Assembly (NCBI RefSeq): GCF_027744825.2
Contig: NC_071347.1
Location: 20,966,001 to 21,030,000 of the forward strand
Direction of reading: 5' to 3'
DNA: 64,000 nucleotides
DNA from: Synchiropus splendidus
Lineage: Eukaryota > Chordata > Actinopteri > Syngnathiformes > Callionymidae
Shown: piece by piece, positions 24,301-36,300 of the stretch
Layout of the letters: each line of letters opens with the position of its first letter
Numbering within the stretch: the stretch's first letter is position 1
Translations under genes and position numbers: made by a program
Notes under the pieces: generated by a model
Told to the model about the DNA's origin: nothing
Database searches by the model: none
Seen by the model: the letters and a program-made list of their open reading frames with translations, nothing else

Positions 24301-27300
24301 GAAATATGGTTCCTCTTTAATGTGTGAAATGGGATGGGATGATAAACTTGTGATTCTCCGGTGGAGAATAGGGCGAAGGAAGCCACATGACCGTTGCCCT
24401 CCGCTGTAACGCGAGACTGTGACTGTTGAGGATGTGTGTGTGTGTGTTAGGGTGGGGGGCGGAGGGGGGAACAAGCCCAAGATTTACTGTGGCCGTAAAG
24501 GCATATTCCATAAACATTGACACACCAGCTGCCTGGCAGAGCCTCCAGAGTGGCCCCCCTTTGGTCAGCAGCCTTGACTGTGTCTGTCCAGGGACCAGCC
24601 CCGGGATCATATAGCCGCGGCCTCCACCTGCTCCGCCCATGTGACCTGTCTGTCAGCGGCGGTGGAGCGTGGACGTACACCCCCGGTGGAGACTTGAGCT
24701 CAGGGACCGATGGAGCGTCTCTCACAGACAGATGTACTTAGGGATGAACTTAGCCTCACTCTTACAGTCTCCATCCGTACATGATTCTTAAGCCTCATGT
24801 GTGCTGTGTGTGAGTGGCTGAGCAATGGTACGCATTAGTATTGTCATGTTCTGTGGCCAGTAAAATTAAAAATGTACCCAAACTAAAACTAATATTTATT
24901 TTCATTTATTATTTTTTATTTATTTATAGGTTTATAAGTCATGGGAAATGTTATATGATAGAGGCATTAGTGCTTTTATGGTTGTATCATTTACATTTTT
25001 GTAATATTCTTTAGTTTAACTTTCTTGATTTATAAATATTTGAAGTAATTTTCGCAAATTCCTAAATACTGAATGCCTGTTATACTCCTTCACCCCTTTT
25101 ATTTATTTATTTTTTGCTATTTTTAGTGTAGACTCGAAACAGTTTGCAGATCATTTCATTTTCTCATTGCGAGAATGAGAGTCTTGTTATGATGGTTCAA
25201 TATGAATTGTGACGCCTCAGATTTTCAGGTGAACATAAGCAATATTTTGCTGTTTTTCCAGGACGGAATGAGTTGATCGCACGCTACATCAAACTTCGCA
25301 CCGGGAAGACGCGGACCAGGAAGCAGGTGAGTTGAAAAGCTGCGGCTATTTCGGAGCCTTTACTGCTGCTGAGTGACGGGCCCGACACCCTGGTACCCCC
25401 AGACCCAAGCGACCCCCCACCACCCCTCCCTTTTCCAACGTCTGGACATGACGACTGATTTAGGGCGCGCCCAACATACAGATGCTATAGGATCGAGTGT
25501 CGGTGTTGCTTCTTCATCACCTCGGTGCTTGTTAGAAGCGGGCTGAAGCCGGGGAATACGGTGTACCGGACTGGGGTGAGGCGGGAAGGCCGAGGGGATT
25601 TGGAACCGGATCCTCCCGGCAGTATCTGATGTGACGGGGCTGATGTATGGGCAGTGATGGATGCGGGTCCCGGCTAAGTCATCTGGCAGGGTCCCCATGG
25701 AGATGAAAAGAGATGAGCGGCGTAGCGAGGAATGGAGGGAACTGTGAGGGAGCTCAGACGGATGCCAGGATACCTGGGGGTCCAGAGCGACACCTGCTGG
25801 ATCAGTCCACTCCAGGCAACTCCACAAAACATTTTCAAATTGTCAACATCTAGATGAACGGTCACCAACATTAGCTTGACCCTCCACATGTGTGATGCTC
25901 ATCGGAACGCTGCTGTGAGCCGATGCTGTCTGATGGCTCTGCAGCACTGACTTTGGTTTGGCTCCTCCAGGTGTCCAGCCACATCCAGGTTCTGGCTCGA
26001 CGGAAAGCCAGAGAGATCCAGGTGAAGCTGAAGGTACGCTACGTGAGTCACCCCTTTTTCTGATCCTCTCTGAAGCATGCCATGTTTTTACTCTGTGTGG
26101 TGCGACTAACAAGACCTTGGTTCGCTCCTTGACTTTGTAAGATTTTTTTTTGTTATAAAATGAGGTCAGTGACGTAAACAAGAGGGGGGCAAAGACAGTT
26201 TCCAAAGTTATCTGTGTTGGAGACACTGCAACGTCTGGAACAGCTACTTCTCTCGTGTTGGACTCACTTCGCTCAACAAGCCTCTGACTTGATGGTACTA
26301 AATGTGAGGGACAGGAAGCTTCGTGAGAACCCATGACCCTCAGCCGTGAAGGAAAGTCATGTGACCACAGTTGGTGAGCCTGATAGCAGCAGGTTAACTG
26401 TTCAAAAAATGAAATGACGTTGTGTTTCCTGGCAAAGCAGAGCATTTGTTTTACTGGCAAACATGACTGACGTGAAATACGTTCACATAAGCTTTTACAA
26501 TTCACCAGGTTCATTAATGTTTACTTTTCTTTTTTATTTGTGTTTTTATTTTTTATTTTAATATGTTCATATATTATTCCACAGTTTCACATCTTAAATT
26601 TCTTTTTATTTACTTAATTTTTCTCCCACAATATTTTCCACTTTTTGTTGATTCATACTTTCATTTTTGTCTTTTTTTTCATTAGTATTCCTCCATACTT
26701 TTCTTTGTTTGTCTAGTTTTTTTTTACCTTTGTATTTCAATATATTTCAGTAAATAACATTATACTTGCAGTTTTGCACTTCTTATTTCTTTTGAAAATA
26801 TTCAAATCTGCTTTTGCATGTATTTTCCTCTGACTATTTGACTAATACCACCATTTTCTTTTTTTGTCTTTATGTTTTCCCTCATCATCTTGTAAAATGA
26901 TCCACCTGTGACGACAGTTTATTAACATTTCAGTGATGTAAATATCAATTTTCTCATTTTTTCTACGAGCCATATCCAGCTCATATAACGGAATGATTGT
27001 TTCTGAAAGCGTCAGACTTGAATACCAACCATCAGAATGTCAGCTTTAGCGTGAACGGCGTTACAGCAGAGAGACGGACCTTGAGCTTCGGTGTCCGAGC
27101 CTGGAGTCGACTGTTCTGCTTTCACGATGCAAGTGTCTGCAATTTAAATGCCGCGCTCTAATTGACATTTCTACGAAGTGAAAGCATCTACAAAGGCGCC
27201 CGAGGCGCCGCACCAGCGTCAGGACCGCATGAACCAAAACACAAGTGTCGGGGAACAAATGAATCCCGCTGTCGTTCCCTCCAGGTATTACAGCGCCTCA

Positions 27301-30300
27301 GTAACCGCCCAGAACTTTCTCAGTTTGCTTTCTTCATCCGCTCGCTGAAAGTGACGGTCGACAACAGGACTGTTGGACGGAGGCCAGCGGCTCCAGCTGG
27401 CACGGCGCGGCGCTGGTCACAGGGTTAGTCTCCGGACGCGCCTTTTTATATGCGTCTTTGGTGTAACTGAGAGGCCCAGCACTTGTCTGTCATATTCCAG
27501 CTATGCCCTTGTGTTGGCCCGGCCTCAGGAGAAGAATGCGCCGTGCGGCCCGGTCCATTAGGTCCAGTGTGGAAACTGCTGAGTGGGGGGTTCATGAAGG
27601 AGAGGTCAGATGTCAGACCAAGATAATCAGTGCAATTATTTTAACTAAAATGAGTTCATCGCGGCTCAGTGTCCGAAAGCTATTTTTAAGTGACGTGTTT
27701 TTAATGTGACTTGTATTGAGTTCTAGTTCTGTTTTCCTCTGATTCGTTTTTAATGTAAAATAATGGGCCAAAACATGACGTAAAACTTTGCCATTTCACA
27801 AGAAGGTTGTGGGTTCGAATCCTCAAGCAACTCAGAATCAGAGTCAACTTTATTGCCATGGTCAGTGGGGATGGATCCCACCAACTGGGAAGGTGCTTTG
27901 GAATAAAATAAAATAAAATAAATAAATAAATAATATAATAAATAAAGGTTGACCACAAATTCAACAGTCTGACGGCCGAGGGGAAGAAGCTGTTACTATG
28001 ACAGGAGGTTCTGGTCTGGATGGACCGCAGCCTCCTGCCAGAGGGAAGAGGAACAAACAGTCCATGTCCAGGGTGAGAAGGGTCGGCTCTGACCCCACCT
28101 GCATGTCTCTGGGTCCTGGAGACACACAGGTCCTGAAGAGGTGGGGTTGAGTTGCGTTTCCCAGTGCGGGTTTTCCTCCAAGCACTCTCCTACAGTCCAT
28201 CACTGTCCAACTGACCACTGTGCAAGGTGTCGACTCTCACACCTTTGACTCGAGCCTCGACACGCAGCACCTCCACTCTGACACCCGCTTTACACGCTGA
28301 CCTCCTGCAGAATCCGCTTGTCATCTCCGGCTCACTCCTGCCAAAGCAATACACTTAACTCTTGACCTGAAGGATCTGGACGGTAATACCAGCCTTTGGT
28401 CTCAATTCCTTCTGTCCGCTTCGGGGGCGACTTAGCGGAGCAGAGGGGCGCTGGCTTTTTCGCGGGCTCGTGTCGCTGTCTGGCTCACCGCGGCTCTCTG
28501 TGCTCCTCTGCAGGACCAGGCGGCTAAAGACAAGGCGCTGCAGAGCATGGCCACCATGTCCTCGGCCCAGATCATCTCCCCCACCGCCTTCCAGAACAAG
28601 ATGGCTCTCCAGGGCTTGTCTAGGCCGGCGTACCCCCCCACTGGCGGGGTGAGTCACTGGTCGTCACATGTCTTAAACCAAACACCCTGATAGAGAGCTT
28701 TAAATTGAAGAGACGTATCTTGATAAAAGTGATACTGTATGCTATAGCAATTACTCTTGCATGAATATAAATAACTATACAGGTGTTAAAAAAACTTGCC
28801 TTCAACTTGCTCTGTTTGGCTGCAAAATTGCGAGAAGGACCCTCAGTTATGTGTGTTTAAACAAGAACTCAACAGACGGAGAGAGTGATGAGCGCAGCTA
28901 GCATGAGAGCAGCTAGCATGAGCGCGGCTAGCATGAGCGCGGCTAGCGTCAGTCCAACTAGCATGAGCGTGGCTAGCATGAGCGCAAATAGCTTTAGCTT
29001 CACCACCATTCCTCACAGGCTGAAGTGCCTTTCTTGGCTGGCATCTCTTATAAAACCCTGTACTTTCAACAGTGCCGTGGTGTTTCTCATTCTTTATCTC
29101 CACAGTCTTCCTCTCAACTACAGTGTTTTAGCTTCTACAGAAGCATCAATAAGTTTTTCAACATTCCTAGAAGCCAAATCAGTGTTAAAAAATTCAAATT
29201 TATTTTGACAAGTGAATAAAGATCAGACTTGATGACACAATGTTGGGGGTGTGGTCTTGCTGCTGAAGTAGACATGTTTTTTTCTGGTGCAATGTTACAT
29301 CTTGTCAAAAAGCTGTTGCCTACGGAAGTAGAAACTGCTGAAGTATGCTGAAGTCATTGCACCGTTCAGCAAGAACCAGACGTTTAGTCCACCACTGAGG
29401 ATGACAGCTTTCTTTACCAGCTACACTTCCCTGCTAGCCTATTTTTGCCATTGTACGAGCAGATTTCTTCAGCATCATGGCATGTAAACTCGACGTGGGG
29501 TCCTACGTGTAATAGATCTTGTTCCTTTTCTCTCTCCAGTTTTGGCACGGGACTCTTCCAGGGCAGCCAGGAGCACACGAAGAGTGAGCCGCCGTTTTGA
29601 TATACTGTGTGGTTTGTGTTGGATGTTCCAGAGGTCGGCCACAGAAACCTCATTGGTTTAAGTCAGGACCGATGTCGAGCGATCAATAAATGTAGCTAAA
29701 AAGCTCGGACTTGAGTTGGCGGACGAGTCGTCCGCCGTGCGACCGCTGGCCCCTGCGGAGGTCAGGTGCTCCAATTAGTGGGTGAGGGCAAGACAAGTGA
29801 CACGCCTCTCCCTCTCATCTGTCTCCTCAGCATTAAGCCCTTCTCCCAGCAGAGTTACGCCATGCAGGCGTCCGGCCCGACCCCCATAACAGGTGGGTGA
29901 CCCCCTTCCCCGGCCGGCGTTGATGACAGACATCTGTCGAGTGAAGAAGCAAACATGACGAATGAAGTCACCGAGACGCCGCTGCATCATTTGGACTGAG
30001 CTGGTCTCTTCTGCAGGTTATGAGAGCACAGCAGGGCTGGCCATGTCCCCTGGCGCCCCCCCCTGGCAGGGGCGCTGCATCGCTGGCTCCAAACTCCGGA
30101 TGTTGGAGTTCTCCGCCTTCCTGGAGCAACCTCAGGACCCAGAGACTGTGAGTGGACGACGTCTTGTTTGTTGTTAGCGACTCACTCAACATGGTGCGTT
30201 ACACACGGAGGTGGAGTGGGGCGGAACATCAACACGCCGCGGTCATTCCTACATTCACTCTGATTTCAAGTGACAAAAGGAGATTATGTGGCGACACTCT

Positions 30301-33300
30301 CTTCTCCGGCATGAACCGGTAACACTGCTGTTGTGCCTTCGGTAGATTCAGCGTGAAAATGAGTCCTATTCACTCATTCATTGTCTCTGGCTTTATTCAA
30401 CGTCGGGGGAGTCACTCTGGCTTTTTTAAGGTTGTGGCTATGTGTGATGGAAAACCCTGTTAAAACGGGAAAAACATCAACTTGAACTTTGAAAACACGA
30501 AGATTAAATCTTGAATCTTGAGGTTAGACTGATGTTGGAAGTAACATCTCAACAAACCCATGGTGCAGGGGCCAAATCCAGGCCACCGATTCACTTTATG
30601 TGGCCCATAAGAACTTTGTGATGCTGAAATAAGCCAGATCACATCCATGGAACGTCGACATTGTGAAACCATTTTTAAGTTTGGACACATTATAGATATC
30701 AACACACACGCAGAGGAGAAAAAACAAAGCGTGTCTCGTGGTTTGGAGTCACTGAGAGATGCTTCAAGCTAAATTTAACCCCCAGGAATTAAAAGGGGAC
30801 CAGTATCACATTCTACTACTGTTCAGACCACCTCCTTTCAAGAAGTGCCAGCTAGAGTTGTTTGTTTATGAGTTTTGTTTGGTCCAAGACTCGAGTCTAA
30901 TATGTTGGCTGGTTATGGTTCAACCCAGTTGAAACGGGAAAAAACATCGACTTGAGCTTTGAAAACACAAAGATGACATCCTGAATCTTGAAGTTAGACC
31001 GACGTTGGAAGTCGAATAAAGCAGATGTTACTGATGGTAGTGTTGTGGTGAAGACTGGGGTTGAGACCAGAGCAAGGCTGGGGACACCCTGGACTGGTCA
31101 CTGCTCTGCTGCAGGACACATGTAGACAGACAACCACTCGCTATGTTCTTGTTTTCACAACTTAGCAAAACAGTATGCGTTGAATGACGTGAAAAAACAC
31201 GGTGAATCTTCATGATTTTAGGACTTGGGTTCAGCCCACTTGTGTCGTATGGTGCACCTCTGGTCTGTCAGCCTGTCAGTCAGTGTTGTATACAAAGCAT
31301 ACAAGACAAATGAGGGGTGAGATCAAGACTGAGTCCAAACTGAATACAAAATACAGAAGCATAAGTTAGTAACAAGGTAGTTTTTCACAGTAAACCAAGA
31401 GCTGAAATGACATCATCGGCCCGTTTGGTCTTGGCCTCAGTTTGCTCTGGTCTCAACTCCAGTCTTCACTACAACTCTACCATCAGTACTTTGATTATGC
31501 CCGGTCCAGTTTTGACTTTTTGTTTACATTAATCCGCAACATCTGCTTTATTCTACCACCAACATCAGTCTAACTTCAAGATTCAGGATGTCATCTTTGT
31601 GTTTTCAAAGCTCAAGTCGATGTTTTTTCCCGTTTCAACTGGGTTGAACCTCAACCAACATATTAGACTCGAGTCTTGGACCAAACAAAACTCATAAACA
31701 AACAACTCTAGCTGGCACTTCTTGAAAGGAGGTGGTCTGAACAGTAGTAGAATGTGATACTGGTCCCTTTTTAATTCCTGGGGGTTAAATTTAGCTTGAA
31801 GCATCTCTCAGTGACTCCAAACCACGAGACACGCTTTGTTTTTTCTCCTCTGCGTGTGTGTTGATATTTATAATGTGTCAAAACATAAAATGGTTTCACA
31901 ATTTCGACGTTCCATGGATGTAATCTGGAATAAATCAGCATCACAAAGTTCTTATGGGCCACATAAAGTGAATCGGTGGCCTGGATTTGGCCCCTGCACC
32001 ATGGGTTTGTTGAGATGTTACAGCATTATATAATAAACACACTGAAATACCAAATTCTCAAGGAGGTTCACTTTCACTTTCCACTCCAGATCTCCTGTCT
32101 GAACCGCTGCCCCTCCCCTCCGCACGCTCGGGCGATATCATGTACCGTGTACCAATGTAAAGCCGCTCCTCAGCTCCGTGAAGTCACGCTTCCCGTGCAT
32201 GAGTGTAAGAGGAGATGCGGCAATGTGATATGCATGAACTTCAATTATGAAAGCAGAGCAGGCCTGAGAGAAGGGCGATGATTTCTGATGCTGTGTGACG
32301 CCTGTCTCTCCAGTTCAACAAGCATTTGTTCGTGCACATTGGCCAGTCCAACCCCACGTACAGCGACCCCTATCTGGAGTCCGTGGACATCCGGCAGATC
32401 TACGACAAGTTCCCCGAGAAGAAGGGCGGGCTGAAGGAGCTCTTCGACAAAGGACCCCACCACGCCTTCTTCCTGGTCAAATTCTGGGTAAACATCGCCT
32501 CGTCCGCGAGCTTCTACACTCCTGTTGTTTTCACAAGTGTCTCTGTGTGTAAGACGCCGTCCCGGCCTGGAGTGACAGGTCTGATCTTTCACCAGAGGAA
32601 ATGTGAATCCCAACACCTGTCGCTTGGCGCTATTAGACCCAGTCAGCCACCTCATATACTTATTTTTAGATAAGCCCCCTCCAGTCTTCCCCCCAAAACA
32701 CACACACAGTAGACGTTAGGAGGGTATTAACTCGATCCCGCTGAAGACGTGCGTTTGGGACAGTGCAGATATGCGGTTACACAAACTAACGTCGGAACAA
32801 AACTGAGGTTGCAAAAGGTTTTTTTATGCTTAGGCCGACAGAAGACTCGCGAGAGCGAGGTTAAATTTATGGGTTCATGGATTTAACACAGGCGTGTAAT
32901 ACAAAGACGAACAGGAACAGAGAAACCAAGGGCGCTGACGCCAGAACACCGAGCGGGAAGTACAGAAAAAAAAACCCTGTCACAGAAAATAGGCAAATTA
33001 AGCCAAGCCAACGAAAACACACTCGGAAACTAACTCACGAGACCCAATGAACAGAAAACGCTTGGTGGTCGATAGTGAGCGAAAAACAAAAACTGAGTTT
33101 TAAAAAACACACGTGATCGTGAGAAGGGGAAACAGAAATGGAGCAAGAAGAATGAAACCAAGGAGGCGGCTGAAAAGGAAAGCTCTTCAGGGAGACAAAC
33201 GAGAGAGCGGAGCTGCAGGAGAGTTTACTGCAGGAACATGAAGTAACCATCCGGCGACAAGAGCTGGCACCGAGGTGTTGATATCCAGGGAAACATGATT

Positions 33301-36300
33301 AGCTGATGAATGTCGCTCGGGAAGCTGGAGGAAAACAAGGAGACGGAGACACAGAACGAGAGAAACGGACATAACAAATGTTACCCAAAGGTGTCGCTGT
33401 ACTGTACTGTAATGGTTCATCTTGGGCTACGATAATGTCCTCACCTGCTAGGCCGGGTGGTTACCATGGAGACAAGCAGCTTCCCATCATACCCCAAAAA
33501 ATAAAAACAAGAGGTGCGCTAACCTTCTAGGCAGCAACAAGCTTCTGCAAATCAAAATATTTACCCTATTCTGTCTTGCACAGATCAGCAACGACCCAAA
33601 GGTTGAGCCTTGCTGCACCCCACTTATTCTCCACAGTTATTGGGGAAAAAGTGGGTAGAATGTCGTGTCCAGGTTGGAGTTGAGATCACTCCTCTGACTG
33701 GGAGGCACAGACGGGTCGGTGCGGCGTCTTCGGATCTCTTTACCTCTGGTGGTGAAGACAGAGCTGCAATGCTGAGCTAGCCACGTGCCGGTCCCCTTCT
33801 ATCTCACCTGTGTGAGGTAGGGATCAGAGTAGAAGAATGACAATCCAAGGGACATAACCATCTGGACTGGATCAGGCTGCTGTGGAGGTCCAGTGAAGGT
33901 CTTGGTTCCTTCCTGGACGCTTGTTGTGAGTGCCCCTGACTTGACCCCAGACAAGTGCCCTCTTGAACTGTGCCTGTGCTGTATGTCACCGGCACTGAGA
34001 TGATCCTCTTCGACGCTGTACTCGTAGGTCAAAAGGGCTAAAGACACAACTTCATTTATGAGTAATTCTACCAGGAGTCAGAAGCTGGGTCACATGCCTT
34101 CACGGGCCACCGAGGTTGAACACATTGCTTCCGTGAGGTGGGTGGAGCTCAGGTTCAAGGGGCCGCCGTGCCACCCGCTGCCACCAGATGGCTTTATGTG
34201 AGTGGTGTTGCCCTTCTCACATGTTCCACTGCCACTTTATTTACTGCGGGGGGATGAAAGCTGTTCGCCAGTGACGTCGTCCTTGTGGGAGCAGCTGGTC
34301 CGACGGTTGACGTGAGCCAGGGATCATAAAGAAAAGAGAAGAAATATGACGAGATCTGACGGCGTGAACAAGAGGAAGGTGGCGCCATAATATAAAGGAT
34401 TTAATATTTCATGACGATGATAATAACAGGGTGAAGAATATAGATTCAACAATAAATAAAAATTCATGAGTTACAATAGGAAGAAAGAAAATCAACAAGG
34501 CATGTTGCATTTTTAAGATCGATAAATAAAGAACATAAACCAAAACAGTTTTTGTAAAAAAAGTTCGAGAAGAAATTGAATGAATAAATAAATGTCAAGA
34601 AATTAAAAAAATAGGAAGATAAAATATTAAAGGACAAGTCATTAAAATAGCAATAGAAAAAAAACATTTCTTATGTATTGAGACTTATGAAAAGAAGTAA
34701 TAATTTCCTTTATCTTATAACATCCCAGCTGAAAGTTCAATAATATAAAATAAAATGCAGTTTTCAACCTCACTCATGTCAAAGGAACTATGGCTAAAGA
34801 CAATAGAAAAACACTGTGAGCTCATGCACTTCAGTTTTGGTTGAAGAGCTGATGATAAAGAGCGAGTCAGGGCCCCAGACTGGGGCCCCCGGGGGCCTCA
34901 TGTTGCTCAGCTTGAACCGTCTCCCTCCTGCTTCTTCCAATCTGCTCTTAACTGCTGTGATAACCTGATTTCCCGCCTCCGAACGAAAACACAATCCGCG
35001 GCGCCTCGTGACCAAACAGGAATCCCAGCAAACATCCCGCACCTCTGCGCCTTAAACAGGAGTCACAAAGAGGCTGTGGGCTTCCTGAACAAATGAAGCC
35101 TGGTCCGAAGATATGATGATCCTGTTTGTGATGGCGAGGAAGAGCGCGGCGGCGGGTCGTGACTCGGGTTGCCGTGGCGACGTTGACAGGCAGGTGGCCC
35201 GACACCAAAGCTATGGCGTTTGAGATTGGATTTCCGACGGCCCCGCCCTCCTCCTCGCACCTTCGGCGCCGCAGGCGGCGTCCTAACAGATTGTCCGGCG
35301 CTTTTGAAGTGCGGGGCCAATCCGATTTGCTAAATTGTTACACAGCCGAGGCGCGGCGGCCTGATCGAATCAGCCAATCGCCGGCTGGTGATGGTAATTG
35401 GATGAATTCCCTCGCAGGCTGTTAGGGAGGCGGCGGGCGACGCCTCGGAGGGCGGCGCCTCCCGCGGCCATCAAGACAAATGGAGGAATTACAGGAGCCA
35501 GGGATGAAGATGAAGAGGGCCATGAAGGCCCCAGCCGCCTCTCCGGGGCCCATTAGAGACGCCAGCCCCGCAGCAGGGCCGAGGAGGGCCGGCTTCAGTC
35601 CGAGCCTCAATCGGATTATGGACCCGCAGCTCAGAGCAGAAGCTCACAGGACAGCAGCTCCTGGAGGACCAGTTCCTGACCCAACACTGCTCCTCCTGCT
35701 GCCCTCGGGACCCGCGTTGCCTTTGGATCCAAGCCGCAAATATTCCCCGCTAATTCACATTCTTGAAAAATATATTTTATATAAAAGATATATCTAAAAA
35801 AAACGTTTTTTTTACTTGATATATATTTTAATAATATGCTATTACAGGTGAATATATATATTCATTATGGACTTGGATATTTCATCTCTCTGTCGCCCCC
35901 CTCAGGCCGATCTGAGCGTGAACCTGCAGGACGACAGCAGCTTCTTCTACGGAGTGTCCAGCCAGTACGAGAGCTCCGAGAACATGGTCATCACGTCCTC
36001 CACCAAGGTCTGCTCCTTCGGCAAGCAGGTGGTGGAGAAAGTGGAGGTGAGGGACAGTTGGGCGCTTCTTCCCCCCGGAGTGTCGACGTCACGCGCCTTT
36101 GTCGTGTCTCCAGACCGAGTACGCGCGCTTCGAGAACGGCCGCTACGTGTTCCGGATCCACCGCTCGCCGCTCTGCGAGTACATGATCAACTTCATCCAC
36201 AAGCTCAAGCACCTGCCCGAGAAGTACATGATGAACAGTGTGCTGGAGAACTTCACCATCCTGCAGGTCAGTGGGTGGGTGGGTGTGGACCTGGTCTGGG

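Larger units (their letters stand above)
12725..25261. other. TEAD4 12.5-kb intron splitting the TEA domain
   Basis: No host exon recognised. It contains a TEAD-site cluster (14602-15289), a repeat pair (14431-14505 and 16328-16467), a small inverted-repeat element (15976-16168) and LINE pieces on both strands (17885-18015 minus, 18365-18560 plus). At 22820-22841 a CTAATT...AATTAG inverted pair sits in sequence that looks non-repetitive. The remainder, including 18600-22780 and 23000-25260, shows only short scattered frames with no family resemblance. Confidence 0.5.

Noticed and set aside
27811..27822. B-box-like GGGTTCGAATCC as a tRNA gene
   Set aside because: No cloverleaf arms; it sits at the edge of a dispersed repeat.
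28885..29208. 107-codon frame starting in the minisatellite
   Set aside because: Its N-terminal half is the 15-bp repeat and the rest is AT-rich intron; no splice or family support.
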